From assembly GCA_030278955.1 (NCBI GenBank), contig JAOANR010000002.1:1-64000 (forward strand): a stretch of 64,000 nt of DNA. The letters run 5' to 3'. The position numbers were made by a program, and so were the translations under genes. This DNA is from Hygrophila difformis. Taxonomy: Eukaryota; Streptophyta; Magnoliopsida; Lamiales; Acanthaceae. Under the pieces are notes generated by a model. The model made no database searches, had not been told where the DNA came from, and worked only from the letters and a program-made list of their open reading frames with translations. Shown here piece after piece: positions 22,447-34,154 of this stretch (the first letter of the stretch is position 1; each line of letters opens with the position of its first letter).

Positions 22447-22671
22447 CAGCTGCAAAATCAAGTCGCCGAACTCCAAGCCCAAGTGGCCCAACTCCAAGAC
22501 AAGGGTGATGACTTGGAGGAACAAATAGGGAACGTAGCCTGGGAGTTGACTACCTTAGCCAACGAGATTGACGAAGGGGTCCTTCAGAACCCGGGACCTC
22601 ACCCTAATGCTGCAGCACCGATTGACGTATCCAGCGACGAGGACGATCCCATCGAGGATGTACCTGCCTAG
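22447..22671 (+). pseudogene. ORF0 of element B, N-terminus deleted
   Basis: The open frame emerges directly from the truncated LTR and has no ATG; the first in-frame near-cognate codon is GTG at 22483. It encodes a Gln/Leu-rich heptad pattern (IQLQNQVAELQAQVAQLQ) and LTTLANEIDEGVL, then an acidic C-terminus (SSDEDDPIEDVPA). This matches the coiled-coil plus acid-tail plan of ORF0 in A and D, with little residue identity. The deletion that removed the LTR end and primer site also removed its start. Confidence 0.55.
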
Positions 22672-23319
22672 TCACCCTAGACTTAGGAGCCCATACTGAT
22701 GCACTACTATCTATGTTCTTTTTTTTCAAACTAGTACCAGCACCACTATTTCATTCCTGTTACGAATGCTTGTAATCAGCTGAAAAATTTTCTCTTGAGT
22801 AATAAATCTACAAGCATTTATTTTATACAATTATATTTAAAGTATTCCTTACATTTTATTTAAATTATTTATCTTCGAATACCCTGCTAAAACCCGATCA
22901 AACAAATGAACAAGGTAATAATAATCAATGACCTATAGATAACAACTAAACAAAAATACAAGTAGTAAATATATATACATATACATTATATGGAAATAAT
23001 TATCGAACAAGGGTATCTCCAACCCTAAACCCTAAACCCTAAAACCCTAAACCCCAACACCCTGAACCCTAGGGTCTCCGAAAAAAAAAAACTGAACAGG
23101 TTACTGTTCATGAAAAAAAAAACAAAAAGAAAAACAAAGCAGTAAGTAGAACCAACCCCGAATAACAACAAACAATACGTTAAACTCCAACAACCTATAC
23201 TAACAGGTTCCAACAGACTGATACCTATTAATATCGTCATTTATTTAGTCGAATTATTTCATAAGCATTACATAATACGTCAACAAAAAGAATCTAAACT
23301 CTCTTGTTCTTGCAACAGC
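22672..23319 (+). other. Leader between ORF0 and gag of B
   Basis: About 650 nt without a gene, AT-rich, with a (CCCTAAA)-like array at 23021-23071. A minus-strand frame over this array (FRVLGFRVLG) is a reading of the repeat, not a gene. Confidence 0.7.
23021..23071 (+). repeat. Telomere-like (CCCTAAA)n tract in the B leader
   Basis: About four units of CCCTAAA, then degenerate CCCTAAACCCC and CCCTGAACCCT. CCCTAAA is the plant telomere unit. Its place between ORF0 and gag matches a degenerate tract in A (12881-12920), so it belongs to the element and does not mark a chromosome end. Confidence 0.8.
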
Positions 23320-26300
23320 ATGGCACCGAGAGGAAGACCACGCGCCCAGCCCACTACTCCAAACACCAACGAAACCCCCATGCAACCAGAAATGCCTATA
23401 CCCGGCGAAGGGGTACACGCTCAAGAGGAGCCGGCAAACCCCATGCCAAACAACATGGACGCGCGCCTACGCACTCTAGAAGAGGTTCTCATTGCGATAG
23501 GGAACGCGCATGTGAACCAAGGCCAGGCCGCTGCGGTACCTCCACCCGAGGCCCGCATTAACTACTTAGCTATGGTGAACTCATATCGTCCGCCGAACTA
23601 CGCCGGAGAAGAGGACCCGGCTAAACTTGAAGAATGGATCCGAACATTCGACAAGCTACTAAACGCGGTGAAGTGCCCAATTGGCGAGAAGGTGCCTGTG
23701 GCATCATACTATCTCGGAGGGGAGGCGGATGACTGGTGGCGTGCCATGCAAGATAAGTTAGCCGAGGACGAGGAACCCTATTCTTGGGAAGAATTCATGA
23801 GTCTGATCAGGGATCGCTTTTATCCCATGAGCACAAAGTCAGCCATGTACGAGGAGTTCTTATCTCTGAAGCAAGGAGGGCAAACAGTCCAGGAATACTA
23901 CACCCGTTTCAAGGAGTTGGTGCGTTTCACACCGAGACTCGTGCCGACAGATGTGGAGAAGGCACAGAAATTTGAAATGGGGCTAAACTTGGCTATACGA
24001 GAGGTGATCACTGGCGTCCCATACCCAGACCTGCAATCGGTGTATGATCGTGCGGTAGCTGTTGCAAGGGTGCAACAACTAAAAAGGAAAGTGAGCGGAG
24101 AACCCAGCCGAGGATCTCAGGGTCAGGATAAGAGGGGTAGAGACAACCGTTCCGGTAACAATGCTGTAGGGAACAACTTTCGGGGAGATCTGAACAGACC
24201 CCCTCAAAACAACAACAGAGGATATGACGATAGAACCCTTTTCCGGGGTAACCCGATACCACCTTGCCCGAGATGCGGCAGGCCTCATTTGGCCAGAGGG
24301 TGCCCCCAACAGGGCGCCTGCTACAGGTGTGGTCGCAACGGCCACATGGCGAATGAGTGCCGCACTCGAATGGAAAACATCACCAAGAGGGAGGACTTAG
24401 GCACGGGGCCAACTCAGCCTCGCAACCAGGATGGACGGAATGGAAACAACCAGGGGTATAGACCCCCTCAGAACCAGAATCTCAATCAGAATCAACGTCC
24501 CCCACAGAATCCAAATCAGCAACAGAATCAGAACCCGAACCGGGATCAGCAAGGCAACCCGGGACGTCTAATGGGGCGATTGAATGTCATCAATGAGGCA
24601 GATGCGCCTATGCAGGGGGACGTAATGGGAGGTACGTTCCGTGTCTTAAGTACACCCCTTAGAGTTCTGTTTGACTCTGGAGCTAGTTGTTCGATAATAT
24701 CATCTAAAGTCTTACCTAAACTAGATCTACCTAAGTGCGAATTGATTAACTTAGGGATTCAACTTCCATCGGGAGAGGTAGTATCATGCTCTAAGCGATA
24801 TAACGGAATTCCGATAGTTATAAAGAACGTAGAGTTTTTCGCGAACTTGGTAGAATTCGAACTACATGATTTTGACGTCATACTAGGAATGGATTGGCTA
24901 ACCCAATATAAAGCCGTGATCGATTGCCAAAAACAAAAGATCACGTTGTCAAAGAGTCGGGGAAGGAGAGTCATCTTTTACTCCCAACCCCCTAAGAAGT
25001 CTACCAAGATAGTTAACGCCATGAAGCTATGTAGCTTAATGCGTAAGGGTTACGCGTTATATGCATGCTACATCCACAACCTTGAGGCCGAAGAGGTCAA
25101 GGTGGATAACATTCCGGTGGTGAGAGAATACCCGGATGTATTTCTGGAAGACGTTCCCGGCATGCCGCCTGAGAGAGATCTGGAATTCACCATAGATCTC
25201 ATCCCGGGAACGGAGCCGGTCTCAATGGCTCCTTACCGTATGGCGCCGCTGGAAATGAAGGAACTAAAAGAACAACTCGAGGAGTTGCTAGAAAAGGGCT
25301 ACATAAGGCCGAGCACGTCCCCATGGGGAGCCCCGGTCTTATTCGTGAAGAAGAAAGATGGAGGTCTACGACTATGCATCGATTATAGAGGACTTAACCA
25401 AGTCACGGTCAAGAACAAGTACCCTTTGCCCAGAATCGAGGATTTGTTCGACCAACTGAAGGGAGCTTCAGTATTTTCAAAGATCGACCTACGATCTGGA
25501 TATCACCAGTTAAGGATCGCCGAAAAGGATATCCCGAAGACGGCATTCAGAACTCGCTACGGGCACTACGAATTCACGGTGCTATCATTCGGGCTGACGA
25601 ACGCCCCAGCGATGTTCATGAATCTCATGAACAACGTGTTTCGGGAATTATTAGATCAATGCGTAGTGGTGTTCATAGATGACATCCTGATCTACTCGAA
25701 AAGCGAAGAAGAGCATTCCGAACACTTACACAAAGTGTTAGGGATCTTATGAGCAAATCAGTTGTATGGCAAACTGTCCAAATGCGACTTCTGGCTAAGA
25801 GAAGTGGCATTTCTGGGACATATCGTATCCGCCAACGGAGTGGCAGTGGACCCAGCAAAGATCTCGGCAGTGACCGAATGGGTGCCACCAAAGAATCCAA
25901 CCAAGATAAGAAGTTTTCTCGGATTGGCAGGGTACTACCGAAGGTTTGTAAAGGATTTCTCAAGGATCGCTCGCCCATTGACACAGCTGTTAAAGAAAGG
26001 GGTGAAATACGACTGGACCATCGAGTGTGATTCCGCATTCCAAGAATTGAAGAAACGGCTTACTACAACGCCGGTGTTGGCATTACCATCGGAGGATGGA
26101 GACTTCGAGGTGTACAGCGACGCCTCGAAGGAAGGATTGGGATGCGTACTAATGCAAGATCAAAGGGTTATAGCATACGCATCACGTCAACTAAAGCCAC
26201 ACGAAGAGAACTATCCGACGCACGACTTGGAGCTAGCCGCAGTCGTGTTCGCTCTAAAGATATGGAGGCATTACCTCTATGGGCGAAAGTGTCGGATGTT

Positions 26301-28038
26301 CACCGACCATAAGAGCCTCAAGTATATATTCACGCAAAAAGAGCTGAATTTGAGGCAAAGAAGATGGTTGGAACTGATTAAGGATTACGACCTGGAAATC
26401 GCGTACCACGAAGGAAAAGCCAACGTCGTGGACGATGCCTTGAGTCGAAAGACTCAACACGTGGTGAATTCACTTGTGGTACCGGCCGAGTTGTACAGAG
26501 ACTTGGCAAAATTAAGTCTGGAGTTGGTACACTCTGGCGAAGTAAGTGAGGTCGTCAACACAATGGTAGTAGGATCTACCATACTTGATGAGATACGACT
26601 AGCACAACAGGGTGATGAAAAGCTGGAAGAAATTAGGAAGAGCATTGCTGAAGGAAAGGCAATGGATTTTAAAATCCATGAGGACGGAAGCATCCGCTTC
26701 AAGGGAAGGTGGTGCATACCACGAAAATGCGAGGACCTGAAGCAAAGAGTAATGGAGGAAGGCCATAATACCCCATACTCGGTCCACCCCGGAGGCGAGA
26801 AGCTATACAAGGACACAAAGAAGAACTATTGGTGGCCGAACATGAAGAGAGAAATAGCCGAGTTTGTGGCAAGATGCCTCACCTGCCAGAAGGTCAAGGC
26901 CGTACGGCAGAAACCCTTAGGATTAATGCAGCCATTGGAAATCCCAAGTTGGAAATGGGATAGCATTTCAATGGACTTCGTTTCGGGGTTACCACGTTCA
27001 CCGAAGGGGATGAATAAAATCTGGGTGATCGTGGATAGGCTGACAAAAGCTGCCATATTTATCCCCATGAAGGATACCTGGTCCATGGACCAATTGGCAA
27101 GGGCATATGTCGACAACGTGGTACGACGACCGGGAGTGCCACATGACATCATCTCGGACAGAGACAGTAGATTCGTCTCACATTTTTGGACAAAACTACA
27201 AGAAGCCCTCGGTACGAAGATAAAGATGAGTACCGCGTTCCATCCCATGACGGATGGACAAACGGAAAGGACGATCCAAACTTTGGAAGACATGCTGAGG
27301 GCATGCGTATTAGAGTTTAAAGGAAGTTGGGAAAATCACTTACCCTTGATCGAATTTTCCTACAACAACAGCTACCATGCTAGCATTGGCATGGCACCTT
27401 TCGAGGCACTGTATGGACGCAAATGCCGAAGCCCATTGAGCTGGGAAGAGGGCGAGAGGACTATGGTAATTGGACCGCAACTTGTTGAGGACATGGCTCA
27501 ACAAGTCAAAATAATCCAAGGAAAGATGAGAGCCGTGCAAGACCGGCAAAAGAGCTATGCCGACGTGAGACGGCAAGATTTGGAATTCCAAATAAGCGAT
27601 AAGGTCATGTTAAAGGTATCACCGATGAAGGGTGTGATGCGGTTTGGCAAGCGGGGAAAATTGAGCCCACGGTACATAGGACCATACGAGATCCTAGAAA
27701 GAGTGGGGAATCTTGCATACCGACTAGCATTACCACCACAATTTGCTCGTGTCCACGACGTGTTCCACGTCTCGCAACTGAAGAAATACGTCCATGATCC
27801 GACCCACGTACTCCAACCGGAGGAAATTGAGCTGGACGATGACTTAAGCTACGAAGAAATTCCGGTGCGGATACTCGACAAGAAGGAGAGGGTAACAAGG
27901 AATAAAACCGTGAGAATGGTCAAGGTTCTTTGGTCTAACAACGAAGCCGAGACGACAACGTGGGAGTTAGAAGCAGACATGAAGGATCGTTACCCAACCC
28001 TATTCCAAGACAATGCAACAACAGTTATGGGGGCATAA
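23320..28038 (+). pseudogene. Gag-pol of element B, one in-frame stop
   Basis: Single frame of 1,572 codons from ATG 23320. Order with approximate residues: gag core with [11 protein letters not shown] (130-140); zinc knuckles [13 protein letters not shown] and [14 protein letters not shown] (about 315-347); Q/N-rich linker; protease [11 protein letters not shown] (450); RT with LCIDYRGLN and [11 protein letters not shown] (680-790); RNase [11 protein letters not shown] (931) and TDHKSL; integrase HHCC finger (HPGGEKLY to CLTCQK, 1155-1190), catalytic Asp in SMDFVSG, Asp in ISDRDSRF, Glu in [11 protein letters not shown] region; C-terminal chromodomain-like [15 protein letters not shown] (1515-1560). 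The only lesion is TGA at 25750-25752, where A and D have CGA. Without it all enzymes look intact. Makes capsid, protease, RT and integrase for cytoplasmic particle assembly and nuclear integration. Confidence 0.95.
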
Positions 28039-28322
28039 CTGTAATCTTAAGAGGGGGAGGATGTGACGACCCGAATATTTCCGGATATTTTATACGAATA
28101 CTTTGTACCCCAAAGAAACAAATACAAATTGTTTTGAACTACGTAATGACTTGATCCCTTCACGGGGTACGTAGGCAACTCGGAAATTTCAATTCTGGGT
28201 TCAGTCAATTAATAACAAACAACGACACACAATAATACAATCGCTTAATCAAACAATTCCCGAACTCGCGAGAGGATAAAGTGCAACTTCGAGGACGAAG
28301 TTGGTTCTTAAGGGGGGTAGAC
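28039..28322 (+). promoter_or_regulatory. 3' noncoding region and polypurine tracts of B
   Basis: Contains a purine-rich tract right after pol (28044-28065, CTTAAGAGGGGGAGGATGT), a block shared with A and D around GGGTACGTAGGCA (28160-28175), the palindrome AACTTCGAGGACGAAGTT (28285-28302) and the true polypurine tract CTTAAGGGGGGTAGAC (28307-28322) touching the LTR. Confidence 0.8.
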
Positions 28323-30827
28323 TGTAATACCCGTAAATTTTAGAATATAAAAATAGGAATTAATCCAATAGGAGAGAATGTTTTGTTTCCGAGAACCCGT
28401 AGACGCGAAAATGCACGGAAGTCAAAGGACGACGAATTAGAACCCGACGGACCAAAACCGACGGTCTTAGGATTTCAAGCATAAAATCGAATTGAGACAG
28501 AATAAATTTATGATGAGAAGCACAGTCCGAAAATGACCCGGAAAATCGAGCGCGAAAACGGGGAAGGATAGAAGTCCGAAAGAGAGGAGAAAAAGACCCG
28601 ACGGATTGGATCGCACGGACCCACCCGGACCGCAGTCCAGGCGAGTCCCGCGCGCTGGCCGGGTGGGGTTTGGCCAAAAGGCGCGCCAACCCCGCGTAGC
28701 CCTACAGGTTTTGGCAACTTGCGCGTTTTCGGCGATTTCTTACCATAATTCGACCTCCCGACTTTGGAAAGCAGATTTTGGTCGAAGGGGGAAGCCTTTA
28801 GGCGACCTAGGGCTGCCTCCCCACCCTCTCATCAGTCACCAAACTCCCCATTCACTCTCAAACTCTCTCAAACTCTCTCCAAAGCCAAAACACTTTCCGA
28901 CGACTTCCCGACGACTTTCCGATCACTTCCCGGCGACGAAAACCGACGAAGGAGGCGTAGAATACAAGATCCCTAGTGTTCTAATCTGTGGTAAGTCGTT
29001 CATAGATTTCCATTTAAGTTTTTGAACCCGAAAACCCGATCTAACATTGGATTTCTTCGTCCGATTCGAAATCGTGGCCAAAGTCGGAAGCTTGACGTTG
29101 AGGAGATCCGTTCGTAGGATTTTGGACAAGCCAGCGACCTTAGGACGACCCAAAACTCCCTATCACTGTAAGTTGAGCCTTCCATATCAATACGGGTGAT
29201 TTCGGGGCGTCCGGTATAGTCGTAATGTAACGAAACGTAAAAATCAAAATTAAAAAACCCCAACTTGCGCAGTTTCTGAAATCGGCCTAAAACTCATATT
29301 TCGAGGATTCAATCCGAGAAACTCAAAACTAGACTTTTAATCCTAACACATAAATCTAGGTTGTGTAAAAATTTCAGACATTTTCATTAACGTTTGCTAT
29401 TTTAAATCGCATCGAAAAGAAACTGTTTTGATAAAACGTGTTGAAATCTGCCTATGAACTTGTTCGAACTTAGTGAGTTTGTTTCTATATTTTGTAGTCC
29501 GATTTGATCTTTACAATCTAAATAAAAGTTGTCGATAATCATGTCTAGTATATGTGGTTAAAATTTCAGAATTTTTGGAGTCCATTTGATATGTCAAAAA
29601 GCCAATTTTCCGAACTGTGACAAATCTGTTTCGAGACAGATTCCTGTTTGCTTAATAAAATCGATTTTTGACATGTTTCCTCAACTTATTTCGAAAAAGT
29701 TAAAACACGAAAGTTGTTTGTTAGGGTGTTTTGCTTAAACTGTGAAGTTTTCAGATTTTTCGGACTTAAATCGAATTTTTAAATTGAAAAGGCGCAAACT
29801 GTGACGCCAAGATACTTTTAAATCGAAGGATTTTGAAATTTTGAGACGAACGATCAAAGATTTGAAATACGATACATCTATACTTTTGAAAAACCCCGAT
29901 ACATTAAATCTAAACGATACATGAGATACTTGGTGGAGGGTGAGTGCTCTGCAGGGTGCCCCTCTAGCCTTTCTCTTCGGGCCTATAATGGACGAGAGAA
30001 TTTGATGAGATATTACGCCAATCGGCGGGAGATACATGGCCTACTCTCTCGGGTTGTCCGTATGGATTTCTCTAGGCTCCGGAGTGTTACTGGGTATGGC
30101 AGATACGGCTGCGGCCGCCGGATCACCGGCTAAACGAGATACTTACGAAACGGCTGCGGCCGCCGGATCACCGGCTATACAAAACACTGAGAAATGGTTA
30201 CGTAACGGGGAAATAAAAGATTTAATATTTTTAAGTATTTATTTATTTTTGCATGTCTTTAAATTATGCATTTAAATTATGTCTTTAAATTTCGTATCAT
30301 GACTAAATTGTTATTGTGGATTAAATGCATGTTCAAGTACACAATTAAAATATTATTTCCTTTAAATTTTTTGAATGCATGTTAGGAGTGAAATTTTAAA
30401 TCATCTAAATAAATCCCTTTATTGCTATGTTAGGATCGACTTACTCAGTATTTTATATACTGATAAAATTATTGTTTTCTCTTTTCCTTTCAGAGTATGA
30501 AGATAATGCATGAGCATATGCATTGGGGGATGGAAAAACTTAAACATTGTTTTTATTGCTTTTTCGATACTTGCATAACGGGCATGTAAATCCCGAGTTT
30601 TGGCCATGTCGGCCCGCTTTACATTTTCCGCTGCGATATATTATTACTACTACTATATGTGTGGATGCCACTTATTATTATTTTTAAATAGATTCCGGAC
30701 TTGTTTTTAAATCTTTTTGCAATACCTATAGCCTTGCATCTCTTTGGCAAGCTCGGAGAATCCGTGTCTTGCTAGAGAGATGTGGCGGTGACATCCCGGC
30801 CTGGGTTATCAAATTCGGGGTGTTACA
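28323..30827 (+). repeat. 3' LTR of element B
   Basis: 2,505 bp, TGTAATACCC..GGGGTGTTACA, complete. Its U5 (about 30725-30827) shares with A and D the segment CTTGCATCTCTTT through GAGATGTGGCGGTGACATCCCG. Candidate intron borders at 28991 and 30493. Confidence 0.95.
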
Positions 30828-31473
30828 GCAACTGCCCCCCTAGCGTTGTTGGTGTCCAACTAGGGTTTGGCATGGGCGCTGGTACTGCCGAGAAATTTGC
30901 CGGCGCTGTATGCATGTTCGGCACAAGAGCCTCCGCTTGATACGGCTGCACACTAGGCCTACTGGAGGCCATTAAACAACCATTTGGGGCTGGCGTATTG
31001 TAAATCAGCATCGGAGGTGTCGCATATGTGAAATTCGACACTTTTGGTACCGCTGGTGCATAGACGGGTGTTGTTTGGTAAGGTGACTGAAAGGAAATGC
31101 CTAGAGCACCAAAATCTGATAATGATGTCTGGCTAGTTGAGAGCCCCCAATTCCTCTGTTGGTCATCGGATGGCCCAGGACATGGGTGATAAGGCGACGC
31201 ACTGGCGTTGATCACAGAAACGACTTCTTCTTGATGAAGATGCAAGGATCCGCAAACCTTATCTATCAGATCGGCTATTGCAGGCCGCATGACATCCATA
31301 AGATGTTTCTCTAGAAATTGCATTAAATCAGCCATCGATTCTATCATCAATAGCCGTATCTGCTCCGAAAGTGTGGGGTTCTGAATGATTCCCCACGGTG
31401 CAATGTTTACCACCGTGTTGTCAGTGTATTCTGCAATATATGCTCTAGAATACGTTTGCTCTTGTAGATACAT
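30828..31473 (-). pseudogene. Element C gag-like ORF, N-terminal part
   Basis: ATG at 31473, only about 29 nt after the primer site, the closest start and the only one giving the long frame. Encodes 214 residues before the B insertion; with 19629-19953 the whole is about 321 residues. The first 110 residues look globular and helical (LSEQIRLLMIESMADLMQFLEKHLMDVMRPAIADLIDK region), the remainder is Pro/Ser/Ala-rich and low in charge. No gag family motif, no zinc knuckle. I interpret it as gag-like from its position; the sequence alone does not prove it. Confidence 0.6.
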
Positions 31474-31502
31474 CTCCTTTAAGCGGATATGGTTTCCACT
31501 TC

Positions 31503-31522
31503 GGGTCCCACTGGGCGTGCCA
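31503..31522 (-). promoter_or_regulatory. Primer-binding site of C
   Basis: Sense strand TGGCACGCCCAGTGGGACCC, three bases after the 5' LTR. It begins with the TGG that pairs with tRNA CCA. The primer is not initiator-Met tRNA; I cannot name the tRNA with certainty. Confidence 0.75.
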
Positions 31523-31525
31523 ATT

Positions 31526-31851
31526 TGTTAACGCTGAAATTTTTGGAGGAGCGCAACCTCTCTTTTATTGATGAATGTGAAGGAAGATTACAAGAAAAAT
31601 ATAAAAAGCGAAAACAAGAATTGAAAGAAAGCTGTAAATAATGAAAGTGCAGAAAGCGATAAATAAACTGCAGAAAGTAAAAATATAAAATGCGGCCTCT
31701 TTGAGGGTTGATTGGAGGTGCTTTGATATGGCCGCCTAAGGTCTTATTTATAGACCTGCGCAAACCCTAATAGTGGCTCATGGGCTGGGCCGATTTAAAT
31801 GCGGACTAGGCTAATTCATATGGGTTGGGTCGATTTTTTCTTGGACTAACA
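31526..31851 (-). repeat. 5' LTR of element C
   Basis: 326 bp, sense TGTTAGTCC to GTTAACA, with TATAAATAAGACC and a poly-purine-rich 17-bp insertion (near 31583-31600) relative to the other LTR. Confidence 0.9.
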
Positions 31852-34154
31852 GAAACCGATTATGAAACTTTGGATCAACAAGGTTCAAACAACATTCAAT
31901 AGCAACCCCTGTTTTCTCATGTGCATCAATGTGCATCAGAACAGGAATTCAAAAATATACTTTCCAAAAAATTGAAAGGAGAACCTTTATTGAACCCCTT
32001 TCTTAAGGGTAAAATAGCTGTCTACATTCTACAAATTATCCTAAAGTGACTTCACAAGTTTCAGTTGAAGTGAACATGTGTTGAGTAATTTCAATTATTA
32101 AAAACAAAAAATATATTCTGAGAGATATTGAAACATATACATTTAAAATCAGAAAATTTGAAAAAGATGAAGTGTGAAATTTTGGTTCTTTTGGGACTGT
32201 GGGTTGTCTCATTGACCCAAAACATATTGAAAGCAGTAATATTAAAAATTGTATCAGACAGTGTATAATACCACCGGGGGTAGTATTTCTAAATATGACA
32301 CTGGCAGGGAGCCCGAGGGACAAGCTCCTTCCTCCGTTTTCAGATTTCTTCCTCTTCTTCCATCTCTAAGAGTCAAGATTCTTTGGGAAAAAATGGTTGT
32401 ACCTTCTGCTGTTTCTCTCTTACAATTCGATATTGCTCCATGAATTTTCAGGGCAACCTTGAAAGGTGGAAATGGAAAATTAGTAGAAACGATATTAGCA
32501 TTCAAAAAACACAAGCTTATTAGAAAAGGATTTAGGTTCAATAAGAAATACTTGATGATCAAATTCAGAGCGCTCAATCGCCCTCATGTCGGTATACAGT
32601 ACAAGATCAATCAATCTTGTGGTTTCTTTAAGTTTCAAGCTCCATAAGACACCATACCAACCAAGTTTAGAAGATCAATATAGTTTGCGCACTGCACTCC
32701 AAACTACTTTGGGCTATTGAAATGAGAAAGGTTATACTATATAAAATTGAATTACTCTGAGCTTCAACAATACCTACTGTTAACACCTTGGCCACGCCAT
32801 GACAACTTGTACTGATCCACTTCAGTGTAGATCCATTATTTTCTTAGAAATAGAAAGAAGTAAGGGAAAGAGTTAATCCATATTACTTTAATACCCCCAT
32901 TTCTATATGAAATGAAGTCGATGTTTTTTCGTTGGATTTCTTTTTTTTATAAATTTCTTGTCATTGAAATAGAAAGATAGAGGCCGTATAAAAGAAACAT
33001 TTCCTCATTTTAAAGGATTCAATGATATATATTTTTTAAAATATGGGATGGGTTAATATTTCAATAATCACTTCTTGTCATAAAGTAAATAAAATCAAAG
33101 GGGGAAGAAAAATCCCTTGCCTTATTGGGCTCGAAACTAAAAGAATTGTTGGGACAAGAAGGATCAATCTCGTTTGTACTTTGGATACCAATAGAACCAT
33201 TGAGGGCTGTTGAAGTGACAAATCCCTGGAAATTAGGAGGCGTTGAAAACAAAGAAATTGTTGGAGTTCTCATTTCTATCTAGAGGGAACATTTTGCTTG
33301 CAATTGGTTTGTTCCTCAAAGTATCTAATAGAGTAATAGATCCTCGCTACATGCAGTGATATTACAGAAAAATTGAAGTGTAGCATATAAAAGTATAATA
33401 AAACCATCCAAGAATTTCTGCATTATGTTTATACATCACTTGAAATATCTTCTCTATAAACATGTAGATAGTCCTATAGTGTTATATAATCCAGCATTGT
33501 AATTCAGGGTATTGAGTATATGGGCAAATAATGGTGCGAGAAAGAAAAACGATATAGTTTAGGGCTGAAGAAGTACCTAGTCATTTTCTCAATTCAATTA
33601 AATATTATCTAAGTGCAATTTAAATTAAATCTGCTACAGAACATTGGGTTTCAATTGTAAAGAGGAATTGGTCCTTTCCCATTATTTTAAATTGAGTTTT
33701 TTTGGAAACGGAAGTGAAATCAAGCGAAAGATTATGTGCCCTTTCCAAATTTCAAAGGAGCAACAAGGATGCACGAAGAATTCACAAAAAGAAAAATAAC
33801 TACGACAACTTACAATATTCGTCCACCTTCTGCATCTTCTAGTGTCTGTTCCTCATCGATCCTTGATGAAATCAGGTGCATTAACAAACAGAAACCCTTG
33901 ATGAAAGATATCTCCTTCTAGCAGAAGAAAGGGTACTGAATGTGAAGATTGACTAATACTTGTTGACCAAATTGAAACAAAGTAATATTGAAATAAATCA
34001 GAGAAAATGGCTTGAATAAATTCCTTAAGCATAATAATCATAGACGGAATATAGAGCAGTTAAGCATCAAAATGGAGATGGGTAATAGAGATGATTACAG
34101 AAATTGGATTTACTAACCCAATCTTAATATAGGGTTTTTTTTGCTTTATCAGAC
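31852..34154 (-). other. Low-repeat DNA with exon-like segments (left part)
   Basis: No transposon signatures. On the minus strand, several stretches look like exons: 33917-33814 has a strong acceptor (TTCTTCTGCTAG) and a perfect donor (GTAAGT) around a 104-nt open frame; 33273-33061 is an open frame ending MTRSDY after an acceptor-like CCCTCTAG; 32481-32254 follows a pyrimidine-rich stretch. I do not recognise the product and the reading phases do not join cleanly, so this may be a decayed or host multi-exon gene on the minus strand continuing right of 38678. Confidence 0.3.

Larger units (their letters stand above)
19954..30827 (+). mobile_element. Element B: Tekay-like chromovirus, young, without primer site
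   Basis: 10,874 bp, plus strand, TSD GCAAC at 19949-19953 and 30828-30832. LTRs 19954-22445 and 28323-30827. Gag-pol is one frame of 1,572 codons interrupted by a single TGA. However the 5' LTR lacks its last 13 bp, and the primer-binding site and start of ORF0 are gone, so the copy cannot prime reverse transcription. LTRs differ by roughly 2% in the first 220 bases compared by eye. It lies inside the gag-like ORF of C. Confidence 0.95.
19241..31851 (-). mobile_element. Element C: short-LTR, gag-only non-autonomous retrotransposon
   Basis: Two LTRs of about 310-326 bp (19241-19549 and 31526-31851) with TGTTA..TAACA ends enclose a primer site, one ORF and a polypurine tract, all minus strand. 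Flanks are GAAAT and GAAAC, a 5-bp target duplication with one mismatch. Removing B (10.9 kb) and its TSD leaves an element of about 1.7 kb. There is no protease, RT or integrase, so it fits the terminal-repeat-with-gag type of non-autonomous element. The autonomous partner is not in this window. Confidence 0.8.

Noticed and set aside
33061..33273. Possible organelle-derived ORF (ends MTRSDY)
   Set aside because: I could not match it to any organelle gene from the sequence alone; kept only as an exon-like segment of unknown origin.
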